Source: Kordia algicida (lineage in GTDB: Bacteria; Bacteroidota; Bacteroidia; Flavobacteriales; Flavobacteriaceae). From it: 64,000 nucleotides of DNA. The stretch lies in NCBI RefSeq assembly GCF_051013375.1, contig NZ_CP142125.1. One strand, given 5' to 3'. The notes under the pieces were generated by a model. The model saw only the letters and a list, made by a program, of their open reading frames with translations, was not told where the DNA came from and made no database searches. Below, in pieces: positions 46,815 to 54,844 of this stretch (positions are counted from its first letter, which is position 1; every line of letters begins with the position of its first letter). The translations under genes and the position numbers were made by a program.

Positions 46815-47392
46815 AATTTAAAAAATAGGGCCAGATACTTATTAGTAGCAGGTTTAAAATGTACATGCCTTTCGAAGCTTTCACTTTATCAAGCTATTGC
46901 GACGCTACTCTTTTCAGGTATAGAAATTAGTATCTTTGTAATAACCCTCTTAAACATCGTTAAAATGCTTAGAAAATTAATCCGTAGATGCAACTTCAAG
47001 AAGCCAACAGTTGTGACACTGTTGTCAACCATCTCCTCATATATCACTTTTATAGGTGAATATTTGGAAAATGGTATCATCCTTCCCAACTAACGTATAT
47101 CTTAGAAGGTTTATCTGAGTAAAACGTAACATTTCGACCTTCTGACCCATTTTATTATTTCATTTATATATTTAAATCCCTAAAATGGTTAATGAATTTC
47201 TTATTGGCATACACAGAATTATGCATGCTTAATTAACTAAGTAATATTTTTCTTCCTTAAAAGTATAAATTTATTTAGATATGTAAAGTTTTTTAATTGT
47301 TAAAAATCTTATTATCGATAAGATTTTTCTAAGAATAATACAATACTATTATTTATTGGCGAACTACTTTTACGGAAACCCGTAAAACACGA

Positions 47393-47433
47393 AAAACCAC
47401 CCAAACAGTCCATAAAACTATTCAGGTGGTTTT
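47393..47433 (-). terminator. Probable terminator after the GIY-YIG gene
   Basis: On the minus strand, AAAACCACC pairs with GGTGGTTTT across a 23-base loop and is followed by TTTTTCG. The loop is long, so the call is moderate. Confidence 0.5.
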
Positions 47434-47447
47434 GTATGTATTTCGCA

Positions 47448-47540
47448 TTTCGGCTCCGCTCAATGCTCGGGTCAGTATTTCACTCAGTGCTCAGTTACAC
47501 GGAATCAGAGTCTGAGTACTCATTGAGCGGAGTCGAAATG
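47448..47540. repeat. Inverted repeat with 19-bp arms
   Basis: ATTTCGGCTCCGCTCAATG (47448-47466) and CATTGAGCGGAGTCGAAAT (near 47520-47538) are reverse complements with one mismatch, around a 53-bp loop. This sequence type (GCTCAATG with CATTGAGCGGAGTCG) looks like a dispersed flavobacterial palindromic element. Confidence 0.65.
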
Positions 47541-47551
47541 AAGCCGAAGAC

Positions 47552-47863
47552 TCACTTATTACTCGAATGCGTTTCGTTAAGACATTTAGCCAATTCATGT
47601 AACTTTTCAGGCATTCCCGCAATCAACGCTTCCTTCTTTTTACGACTCCAACCTTGTACTTGCTTTTCTCTGTAAAAAGCAGTATCTATCCGATTGTATT
47701 CTTCCACATATACCAGCTTTACAGGTTGATGCTTTTTTGTGTGATTGGCACCTTCTCCTTTAGCATGTTGCATAAAGCGTTTGGCTAAGTATTTGGTACT
47801 TCCCGTATAGTAACTTCTGTTACCACATTCTAATACAACGTCAGTTCGATATAAATCATTCAA
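47552..47863 (-). CDS. GIY-YIG nuclease-family protein
   Basis: A 103-residue GIY-YIG domain. The YY-TG and tail motifs are SYYTGSTKYLAKRF (18-31), KGEGANHTKKHQPVKLVYVEEY and AFYREKQVQGWSRKKKEALI; the last is typical of the bacterial one-domain group whose role is not known. The start appears to be TTG at 47863, because the frame has no ATG near its beginning and residues 8-20 already align with the family N-terminus. Genes of this kind are widespread in Flavobacteria and are not usually mobile elements. It has no partner gene. Confidence 0.85.
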   Translation of the reverse strand: MNDLYRTDVVLECGNRSYYTGSTKYLAKRFMQHAKGEGANHTKKHQPVKLVYVEEYNRIDTAFYREKQVQGWSRKKKEALIAGMPEKLHELAKCLNETHSSNK

Positions 47864-48238
47864 TTTATATTTACAGTAATTTTATAAATAATTCCGCTAT
47901 ACAATTCATTATCAATGTTTTATTTTCGTTTTCTTTGCTTACCCAAAGAAAAGAAACAAAAGAAAGGGAACTTTTCCAGAGGTATTTTTAGTTTTTCTTT
48001 TATGGAAAAAACTAAAACCGCATGAATTTTTCTAAATTTTAGTTCACCATGCTCTATTTTCAGTTATGGAGTTCATGAATTAACATTTCTCCAAGGCTTC
48101 GAAAATTTTTAACGAAAAACTCCTGCTATACTGCGGAAAAGAAAAGTTTCAAACTAAAATTCTTACTTCTAACTCACGTTAATATATACATGTATCCTTT
48201 TGGCATGGTGTTTTTTTAATTAATCGAGCACTCGAAGA
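47864..48238. other. 375-bp intergenic region
   Basis: No gene. It contains CTTACCCAAAGAAAAGAAACAAAAGAAAG-type sequence (about 47940-47965), which resembles a common flavobacterial dispersed element, and AT-rich flanks. Confidence 0.5.
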
Positions 48239-49000
48239 CTACGCTTCCACGTTCTCCTCATCTGTGGAATCTGACGTACTCGAAGAAGCATCCGTATCAC
48301 TCGAACTCAATCGGAGGCTAACCGTTTGGTTATACTGCTTTGCCAATATGCCAAATTCGTTGACTAATTCTTGGTGCACCACATTACTTCCTAAGGTAGC
48401 ATGAGCTTCCACATGCGCCACCAAATCGCGATAGGCATCCGTTGCAACTTCGCGTACCGATGTAAAACTTGTAGCAGGATTGGCTGCCGATTCGGAAACA
48501 CGCGCCAAATACCGATCGTTAAACGCTGCGTTTGCCGTTTTTAACTCCGCCATCCAATCGGGAAGCCCAACAGTAGTGATGGCATTGATTAAATCGGTTT
48601 CTGTTTCCCAATCGGACAACATACTGTCAATCACGGCGGTTTCTGCTTGGTAATTCATTCGCGGAATGTTGGTGCCGTAGTTATTTAAATTGTACAACAA
48701 ACTACGGGAAGCCGATTGCATACGTTCATCATAATGATAGCCGTAAGCTTCAAGCGATGCTTTGATGCCCATAAAAGCTTTGTCGCGTCTGTTATCTAAA
48801 TCGATTAATTCTTGCGTAATGCCACTGCTTTGCTCCTGCTGAAACAGATTGTCTATCTGATTGGTAAGTGTGGCAAGCGCATCACGTTGCGTGGTTAGTT
48901 GTAATGCGTCAACATCGTTTGCGTTGACTAATTCTAATACATCTTTCATGTATTGTAAAAATTCGCTGTTTCTAAAGCGATCTAATGTTGGTTTTTCCAT
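48239..49000 (-). CDS. DUF6261 family protein
   Basis: About 253 residues if it starts at the ATG at 49000 (MEKPTLDRFRNSEFLQYM). A longer frame runs upstream to 49141, but that part is translated from the 42-bp repeat array and is not credible. The protein is helical, rich in Asn, Asp and Glu, with a Ser/Asp/Glu-rich tail (SSSDTDASSSTSDSTDEE). This matches the DUF6261 family of Bacteroidetes, which has no known function. The gene follows the hairpin repeats at once, so its leader is highly structured. Confidence 0.75.
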   Translation of the reverse strand: MEKPTLDRFRNSEFLQYMKDVLELVNANDVDALQLTTQRDALATLTNQIDNLFQQEQSSGITQELIDLDNRRDKAFMGIKASLEAYGYHYDERMQSASRSLLYNLNNYGTNIPRMNYQAETAVIDSMLSDWETETDLINAITTVGLPDWMAELKTANAAFNDRYLARVSESAANPATSFTSVREVATDAYRDLVAHVEAHATLGSNVVHQELVNEFGILAKQYNQTVSLRLSSSDTDASSSTSDSTDEENVEA

Positions 49001-49783
49001 AACATCTCGATTTTTAATAATTCGTAATTTTTTAACAATTTTTGAGTGTTTCATTGCATTATTCGCAATAAAAACGATCCCGAAACGTTCTCGCAGCAAT
49101 GCAACAAGCTTTCGGGAAGTCCCGAAACGTTCTCGCAGCAATGCAACAAGCTTTCGGGAAGTCCCGAAACGTTCTCGCAGACGTGCAACAAGCTTTCGGG
49201 GAAACCCGAAACGTCCTCGCAGACGTGCAACAAGCTTTCGGGGAAACCCGAAACGTCCTCGCAGACGTGCAACAGGCTTTCGGGATTACCCGAAATGGTC
49301 TCGCAGACGTGCAACAAGCTTTCTTCTACTTTGTAAAGCATCAAACAGTACTGTTTCTTAGTGTGAATCTCGTTAATAATCCTGAAAAGAACAGCAGATA
49401 ATGTGTAAGCGTAAAAAATAGTTCGTAAGCGTTACGGTTTGCAATCCTAAAAGAGCGATTTTTGTAAAAACAATACTGCGCAGTCGTATTTTACGAGGAT
49501 GAATCTCTTATTTTTTTTTGATTGAAGTACTACGAATAGTGATTAAGCTTTGAAAATTCAGGAAAAACATCCGTCGTGAATTATAATTTTTCTTACGAAA
49601 TGACTGTTTTTAGAAACGGAAGTAACAATTGAGTTTATTTTTCATATTGGAATATGTCTTACTCACTATCAATTCATTATCACAATAATTACTATGTAAG
49701 ATTTATAAATGATGAATAACTTCATTTTAAATTCTCTAGTAGCTATGGTACTTTGCGGCATATTCATATTAAAATTTATAACC
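49001..49783. other. 783-bp region: repeat array, then gene-free sequence
   Basis: 49079-49322 is the tandem repeat array described separately. From about 49330 to 49783 I see no gene; the sequence is AT-rich with a possible promoter box (TACTTTGC, 49750-49757) ahead of the GG-leader peptide. Confidence 0.6.
49079..49322. repeat. Six 42-bp tandem repeats, each with hairpins
   Basis: CCCGAAA recurs exactly every 42 bp at 49079, 49121, 49163, 49205, 49247 and 49289. Each junction has a 7-bp hairpin, TTTCGGG-N4-CCCGAAA, with loops AAGT, AAGT, GAAA, GAAA and ATTA. A second small stem GCA-N4-TGC has loops GCAA (first two units) and GACG (the others). Stems are kept and loops vary. Because 42 is a multiple of three, several frames on both strands are open as 14-residue repeats; none of these is a credible gene. 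Confidence 0.95.
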
Positions 49784-49981
49784 ATGAGAAAAAGGATTTT
49801 ACGTCTTAACAAAAAGCAAGTTTCTTCTTTAAACGATGCACAAATTGTAAAAGGAGGTGTACAGAGTGAAGCTACCAATTGTATGTCGCCAGCTATTTGC
49901 GCGCCACCAGCGCCACAACCTGTAAGCTACACATATTGTACACCTAATAACGGACCTTGCTATTTGCCTGGAAAGAGATAA
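49784..49981 (+). CDS. GG-leader natural-product precursor peptide, 65 residues
   Basis: A 65-residue peptide beginning MRKRILRLNKKQVSSL with a double glycine at 24-25 (IVKGG) and a 40-residue core with cysteines at 33, 39, 52 and 59 and a proline-rich middle (CAPPAPQPVSYTYC). The chosen start is the ATG at 49784: a longer frame reaches 49709, but the part before is a hydrophobic run that the family lacks. It shares the leader LNKKQVS with the peptide at 50236, 255 bp downstream. A strong terminator follows. No processing enzyme is nearby. The spacing of the cysteines would suit disulfides or thioethers. Confidence 0.75.
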   Translation: MRKRILRLNKKQVSSLNDAQIVKGGVQSEATNCMSPAICAPPAPQPVSYTYCTPNNGPCYLPGKR

Positions 49982-50021
49982 TAAGTAAATAAGGTTAATT
50001 ATTTTTTTCAAAAAAAGAAGG

Positions 50022-50050
50022 AGTCCAACAAAAACTGTTGGACTTTTTTT
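50022..50050 (+). terminator. Terminator after the 65-residue peptide at 49784
   Basis: AGTCCAACA (50022-50030), loop AAAAC, TGTTGGACT (50036-50044), then six T. Confidence 0.9.
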
Positions 50051-50162
50051 GATGTGGAAATGTAGCATGATTGTATAGTTCTTGAGAAATATGCTGCTTT
50101 GTAGAAATGATTCTTTAGGCTAAAAATATTTATCTGAATTTTCAAAATAATTTACCTGTGTA

Positions 50163-50189
50163 TTGTTAAGGAAAACCCATACTATATTG
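50163..50189 (+). promoter_or_regulatory. Candidate promoter for the 51-residue peptide
   Basis: A TTG (50163-50165) and a TATATTG box (50183-50189) are 17 bp apart, close to the Bacteroidetes pattern of TTG near -33 and TANNTTTG near -7. The box ends 46 bp before the start at 50236. Confidence 0.35.
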
Positions 50190-50235
50190 AATTGAAGATT
50201 TATTATTTTTCCATCATAATTAAAAACTACATACC

Positions 50236-50391
50236 ATGAAAAAAAGAAACGTACAATCGTTACAGTTAAACAAGAAACAAGTATCTAACTTAAAAACGAG
50301 CAATCTTAAAGGCGGAACGCAAGGAGCAACAGCTTTAATGTGTAATTCTGTACCAAGAGCTGAAGGCGGATTGGGTTGCCACATGAAATAG
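50236..50391 (+). CDS. GG-leader natural-product precursor peptide, 51 residues
   Basis: A 51-residue peptide beginning MKKRNVQSLQLNKKQVSNL, with double glycine at 26-27 (NLKGG) and a 24-residue core with cysteines at 36 and 48 and a second glycine pair (EGGLGC). Its leader is nearly the same as that of the 49784 peptide (LNKKQVS), and both are preceded by an A-T-rich ATAACC or ATACC just before ATG. The terminator at 50430 ends the unit. As with the other three, there is no adjacent enzyme or exporter. Confidence 0.75.
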   Translation: MKKRNVQSLQLNKKQVSNLKTSNLKGGTQGATALMCNSVPRAEGGLGCHMK

Positions 50392-50429
50392 ACATGTTTA
50401 ATACAACAGAGCATACGCCCATGTATGAA

Positions 50430-50462
50430 CAAAGCCCAACTGAAATTGTTGGGCTTTGTTGT
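50430..50462 (+). terminator. Terminator between the 51-residue peptide and the M57 protease gene
   Basis: CAAAGCCCAAC, loop TGAAATT, GTTGGGCTTTG, then TTGTATTTT. It lies between convergent genes. Confidence 0.8.
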
Positions 50463-50498
50463 ATTTTAAAACGAGTGTTTTTATTTAAGGAATTGACT

Positions 50499-51635
50499 TT
50501 ATAGTATTGAAGTTGCCAATCTGATTTCAAGGTCTTGTCGTGTACAGGTTTCTCCTTGGTATGGCGAACATTCTTCTTCCTCATCATCAATATAATAACG
50601 ATTATTACCAGCCGTTAAAGTTCGATTTCGACTGTAATAATAAGTTCCTGAGGTGTGATTGTATTCTTGTACGTTAATACGGTAACTTACGTTTACATTT
50701 CGGTTAAGCGTTGTTTGCGTACTGTAGCTTCCATCGGTAAAGACATCGACAAATACATTGTCTAAAACATAAATTTCACCACTGTAATCATAATCGTCAA
50801 TTTCATTGACAACATCTATGCGCAAAGCTCGTGGAAATAAGGCTCTAAAAGCAGTTAAATCTCCGTTTGTAAAAGGTGTTCCTCCATTGATGGTATGCCA
50901 CATGATTGATCCTGTATCATTGGCACTTGTACCAGGAATGTTTACAGCACTACGTTCTCTGTTGGCTTGCCAATCTGTATGGCGCAATCCGACACAATGA
51001 CCAAGTTCATGAATAATGGTGTTTCTACGAATGTCAGCTCCGAAGTCATCCAAACGATCAACGTTTAGGGTCACTGTATCAAATGGACGTCCGTTAGATG
51101 GAAAACCTGCACGACCTAAAACATTATTGGATTCTGCTCCAAAGTCACTTCGTATCGTAATTTGTGCCTGATTGGCATTGAAAACACGTACAAAGAATAA
51201 AGCACAATTGTTGATTCCGTTAAGTTCATTCATTGCATTTACGGATTGTGTTTGCAAATCTGTCCCAATAGAGTTGTCTAAAAACACATTGATACGCATT
51301 CTGTTTAGAGATACTAATTTCCCTGTGTTGTAGGCTTGTTCGGCATTGCTACCATTGTCAGATAGGTCATAATCGTTGATATCTTTACTGTACAATAAAT
51401 CTGGTGGCGCTAAAAAATGCTCATCAGTTTCATAGATTGTTCCTCGTTCATAACCTCTGCTGTATAATAATTGTACCACAGGATGATCGTCTGGTGCAAG
51501 CCATTTTACATCAACACGTTCTACAGCAGTTGTTGCTTCTTCTACTAATTCTTCTTCCGTATCGTTTTGACAACCTGCAAGCAGGAGCATTGTCAACAAA
51601 ACATACAGCATTTGGATTTTAAAATTTCTTTTCAT
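50499..51635 (-). CDS. M57-type dual-action metalloprotease lipoprotein
   Basis: A 378-residue lipoprotein (LLLAGC, Cys22). The zinc motif HELGHCVGLRH (209-219) with a Met-turn SIM (243-245) identifies the M57 (HEIGH) family of secreted zinc proteases. The C-terminal ~100 residues look like a beta domain. The N-terminal lipobox places it at the cell surface. It is convergent with the peptide gene and shares the terminator region. Whether it processes anything nearby is unknown; the family acts on extracellular protein. Confidence 0.9.
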   Translation of the reverse strand: MKRNFKIQMLYVLLTMLLLAGCQNDTEEELVEEATTAVERVDVKWLAPDDHPVVQLLYSRGYERGTIYETDEHFLAPPDLLYSKDINDYDLSDNGSNAEQAYNTGKLVSLNRMRINVFLDNSIGTDLQTQSVNAMNELNGINNCALFFVRVFNANQAQITIRSDFGAESNNVLGRAGFPSNGRPFDTVTLNVDRLDDFGADIRRNTIIHELGHCVGLRHTDWQANRERSAVNIPGTSANDTGSIMWHTINGGTPFTNGDLTAFRALFPRALRIDVVNEIDDYDYSGEIYVLDNVFVDVFTDGSYSTQTTLNRNVNVSYRINVQEYNHTSGTYYYSRNRTLTAGNNRYYIDDEEEECSPYQGETCTRQDLEIRLATSIL

Positions 51636-51913
51636 AGTTCAATGTAATTTTTGGTTTTTGAATATTTATTTATACCACAAAACTACATTGGATAAAAAGT
51701 TATTGGTTACGGAAACACCATAAATAAGGTATGAAGTATCGTATGTTTTTTTCTCAAAAAAAACCTTATGAACCCTTGATTTTGTTAACGTTAAGATAAT
51801 TTAATTATAAGAATCAGTTAAAGAGATTGGAGTTCATTTTTCAAGTATGTATTTCATACGCGTCAATTAAAAATTTTATGGTGTTGAAACTTCTTCTACG
51901 CAACTCACATTGT
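51636..51913. other. 278-bp gap between the protease and Pth2-like genes
   Basis: No gene, hairpin or clear promoter was seen. Confidence 0.5.
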
Positions 51914-52228
51914 TTAAACTACCGTTGGCGACCACATTTTATAAAAACGAAATGCTTTGGAATATTCTGAACGCGGACAAAAGGCAAGACCTACTTCTTC
52001 ATTATTTAAAGCAGCTTCTGTCAATACAATATGTTTTGCTTCTTTTTTAGCATTTTCAAACTCTCTGTGATTGACTTTACATACTACTTTTTTAAAAACA
52101 CCTTGCATCCATTTTTGCATGTCAGTATCATCTTCATATTTTCTATAACAGGCAAGAGAAGCATGTGCGGCAATTACAGGCGCAAAGCGATCAGGCACTG
52201 ATTCTTTGAGTAAAATATACATTTTCAT
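51914..52228 (-). CDS. Pth2-like protein of unknown role
   Basis: A 104-residue protein if it starts at the ATG at 52228 (MKMYILLKESVPD); an upstream ATG at 52237 adds three residues. The fold pattern MYILLKESVP, AAHASLACYRKY, then KVVCKVNHREFENAKKEAK, matches the peptidyl-tRNA hydrolase 2 superfamily, which includes many small proteins of uncertain activity. The usual Pth2 catalytic residues are not all present by eye, so enzyme activity is doubtful. It stands alone. Confidence 0.6.
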   Translation of the reverse strand: MKMYILLKESVPDRFAPVIAAHASLACYRKYEDDTDMQKWMQGVFKKVVCKVNHREFENAKKEAKHIVLTEAALNNEEVGLAFCPRSEYSKAFRFYKMWSPTVV

Positions 52229-52847
52229 AGTTCGCAAGGATTCATTTTGTATCGTTGCTAAAAATACGAATTCGTCTATTTACTTAAAAATGTTATATGA
52301 CTAACGATCTTGTTAAAATCTGTGATTCATCCTGAGAAAATGTCAAAAAAAATGCAGTTTATCTTCTTTCTTTGCAGTTAATCTGATATTTATTTGCAGT
52401 TTTTCGAAAAAAAAGTTGTTATTTTGCTATTGTTATTGAATAAATAGTCAGAATTTTAAATTCTAGCTTCAATACTAATCTTATGATAAACAGGTGACTT
52501 CTTCCCCTAATTTATGTTTCTTGTTTGATGAAGATGTTTATTGAATATATATGTAATTTTTAGTTAATACACAAAAAATCAAATCTATAAGAAAACTAAA
52601 AAAAGCTCTGTAACTATTGATTTTAAAGCGATTATCTTTTTATCAAGCAAGAAAAACATATAGTTTGTTTACTAGAAAGTTAATCATTCAGATTTTTATA
52701 TAAGGAAAGTTTATAGCATCTATTGACCAAGATTAATTACCCAAATCAAGTTTTCTTGTAAGAGTTTTAAACTTTAAAAAATCGTAAAATATTTAAAATC
52801 AAGCATTAAAAATCAATTTTGTGAGTTTTTTTTTATACTTTTAAGCT
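52229..52847. other. 619-bp gene-free AT-rich region
   Basis: No gene with a supportable start or codon pattern on either strand, and no strong hairpin. It is very AT-rich, with T-runs and scattered TTTTG boxes, and must carry the promoter of the small membrane protein at 52848. Confidence 0.5.
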
Positions 52848-53177
52848 GTGAAAATACAATTTACCATATTATTATTTTTCATATGTACTTGTAACCTACT
52901 TGCAAATCGTCTAGCAGAAGCTAACACTCCAGACGATCTAAATACTACAGTAGTAGCACAAGGAAATGATACAGGAGCTATGAGTCCATCAAATATTACA
53001 GATGAAGGTAGTGGCGGCGGATTATCAAGTGATAAAGAAAGTATCAATTCAATTTTAGGATATTCTATACTAATCTTCTTTTCTGTATTAATTATCATTT
53101 TAATAGACAATAGAAATTTAGAAAGACGTTATAAAAAGCTTGCAACAGATTTTAAGAATAAAGAACCCTTTTTGTAA
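52848..53177 (+). CDS. Small membrane protein with signal peptide
   Basis: A 109-residue protein from a GTG start. It has an N-terminal hydrophobic signal (ILLFFICTCNLLA), an outer linker rich in Asn, Asp, Thr and Gly (EGSGGGLSSDKES), and a C-terminal membrane segment (about 69-85, ILGYSILIFFSVLIIIL) followed by a basic tail (RNLERRYKKLATDF). It would sit in the inner membrane with the linker in the periplasm. I do not recognise a family. It converges on the cystathionine beta-synthase gene, with a shared terminator. Confidence 0.6.
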   Translation: MKIQFTILLFFICTCNLLANRLAEANTPDDLNTTVVAQGNDTGAMSPSNITDEGSGGGLSSDKESINSILGYSILIFFSVLIIILIDNRNLERRYKKLATDFKNKEPFL

Positions 53178-53193
53178 CGAAACGATAAAACAC

Positions 53194-53232
53194 AAAAAAG
53201 TCGAATACCTTAAAAAGTATTCGACTTTTTTT
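53194..53232. terminator. Two-way terminator
   Basis: AAAAAAGTCGAATAC (53194-53208) and GTATTCGACTTTTTTT (53217-53232) form a long stem with A and T runs on both sides, between convergent genes. It should work in both directions. Confidence 0.9.
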
Positions 53233-53253
53233 ATGTCTTATAATGAAAGAAGC

Positions 53254-54615
53254 TTAGCTAATTCCTTTGATGATATCGTATTTTGTAATGATGTGATATT
53301 TTTCGTCTCCCAAGTCTACCAAAACCGCTTGATTATCTTTCGTAATCAACTTCGATATTTCGTCAATAGAACTATTTTTATGTACTATAGGAAAAGGATC
53401 TTGCATGATATCTGCAATATACGTATCTGCGATGTCTTTGTTTTCCATGTATTTGGCAAATAGTGAAGTTTCATCAATAGAGCCTACAAAACCTTCCGTA
53501 TCAACTACAGGGATTTGTGAGATTTTAAATTTGCGCATACGCTCAATTGCATGTGACACCAATTCGCCAGTTTTTACCGTAACTAAAGGTTTGTCGTGAT
53601 GTTCTTTGATTAAATCGGCTGCAGAAGATGCTTCTTCCTCCAAGAATCCGCGTTCACGCATCCAATCGTCATTAAACATTTTTCCAACATACCTACTTCC
53701 GTGATCGTGAAACAACACCACCACAACATCGTCTTTTGTAAAATGCTCTTTTAGTTGCAATACACCTTTTATGGCAGATCCGGCTGAGTTTCCTAAAAAC
53801 ATACCTTCTTCTTTTGCCAAACGCTGTGTATATATTGCGGCATCTTTGTCGGTTACTTTTGTAAAGCCATCAATGATGTCAAAATTTACATTTTTAGGCA
53901 ATATATCTTCTCCTATTCCTTCCGTGATGTACGAATAGATTTCGTTTTCATCAAAGATTCCTGTTTCATGGTATTTTTTAAATACAGAACCATACGTATC
54001 AACTCCCCAAACTTTTACATTTGGATTTTGTTCTTTTAGGTATTTTCCAACACCAGAAATAGTTCCTCCAGTTCCCACACCTACAATAAAGTGTGTGACT
54101 TTCCCTTTGGTTTGTTCCCAAATTTCAGGACCTGTACTTTCGTAATGCGCAGTAGCATTGCTTGGATTGTCGTACTGATTTACGTACCAAGCATTTGGAG
54201 TTTCTTCTCCCAAGCGTTTGGACACAGAATAATACGAACGTGGATCGTCTGGCTCAACCGCAGTAGGACAGACTACAACTTCCGCACCAACAGCACGTAA
54301 AATATCAATCTTTTCTTTTGATTGTTTGTCTGCCATTACACAAATAAGTTTGTAGCCTTTTACAATAGCTGCTAGTGCCAAGCCCATTCCTGTGTTCCCA
54401 GAAGTTCCTTCAATGATAGTTCCGCCTGGTTTTAAACGACCGTCTGCTTCTGCATCTTCAATCATTTTCAATGCCATTCTATCTTTTACGGAGTTTCCAG
54501 GATTGAAGGTCTCATACTTAGCCAACACCAAAGCATCAATGTCTTTTACCAAAGCATTCATTTTAACTAGCGGAGTATTCCCAATAGTTTCTAATATATT
54601 TTCTGCGTATTCCAT
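53254..54615 (-). CDS. Cystathionine beta-synthase
   Basis: A 453-residue PLP enzyme from ATG at 54615; a TTG 21 bp upstream is less likely. The PLP lysine is in NPGNSVKDRM (Lys44), the substrate loop is GTSGNTGMGLALAA, and the phosphate site is GVGTGGTISG. A pair of CBS domains makes up the last ~120 residues. This is the type that joins homocysteine and serine into cystathionine; a cysteine synthase with CBS tail is an alternative. It is the last gene on this minus-strand piece and ends at the two-way terminator. Confidence 0.92.
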   Translation of the reverse strand: MEYAENILETIGNTPLVKMNALVKDIDALVLAKYETFNPGNSVKDRMALKMIEDAEADGRLKPGGTIIEGTSGNTGMGLALAAIVKGYKLICVMADKQSKEKIDILRAVGAEVVVCPTAVEPDDPRSYYSVSKRLGEETPNAWYVNQYDNPSNATAHYESTGPEIWEQTKGKVTHFIVGVGTGGTISGVGKYLKEQNPNVKVWGVDTYGSVFKKYHETGIFDENEIYSYITEGIGEDILPKNVNFDIIDGFTKVTDKDAAIYTQRLAKEEGMFLGNSAGSAIKGVLQLKEHFTKDDVVVVLFHDHGSRYVGKMFNDDWMRERGFLEEEASSAADLIKEHHDKPLVTVKTGELVSHAIERMRKFKISQIPVVDTEGFVGSIDETSLFAKYMENKDIADTYIADIMQDPFPIVHKNSSIDEISKLITKDNQAVLVDLGDEKYHIITKYDIIKGIS

Positions 54616-54844
54616 TTTTAAGTTTTCAAGCGACAAATATACGAAGTCTCTGTAGATTTTATAATATTAAATCCTAAAAGTCTATCAAATTAATAGACTT
54701 TTAATCTTCGCTTAACTTTTTCTTATTCTAATTCTAAAAGTGACCTTGTGTTTTTTCTACTATTGAAGATGTAATACCAAATCAACCATAATATACAATA
54801 TATAAACTCTTTATAGGAATAAAATTTCATGTAAATCAAATATT

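Larger units (their letters stand above)
46815..47551. other. 737-bp gap upstream of the reverse transcriptase
   Basis: No convincing protein gene. On the minus strand (RT direction) there is a small open frame from TTG 47089 (or ATG 47080) to 46889, about 63-66 residues, without a recognised family. Two hairpins are visible: CAACAG/CTGTTG around 47003-47022, and AGTAGC (46844-46849) pairing with GCTACT (46904-46909). The region may encode a structured RNA that works with the RT. From about 47100 to 47390 it is AT-rich with nothing seen; a hairpin and inverted repeat follow at 47393-47540. Confidence 0.45.

Noticed and set aside
46773..47093. 106-residue plus-strand protein upstream of the RT
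   Set aside because: It overlaps the RT start in antisense and has no family-like content.
45267..47100. A retron, stated as such
   Set aside because: The upstream RNA could not be recognised as an msr-msd and the box is YSDD, so I only call it defence-type RT.
49079..49322. CRISPR array
   Set aside because: Units are continuous 42-bp tandem repeats with no variable spacers and no cas genes near.
49046..49401. Long open frames on both strands across the 42-bp repeats (14-residue repeat proteins)
   Set aside because: The unit length is a multiple of three and has no stop in several frames, so long frames appear on both strands by chance; none has a proper start or family, and the DNA is better explained by hairpin repeats.
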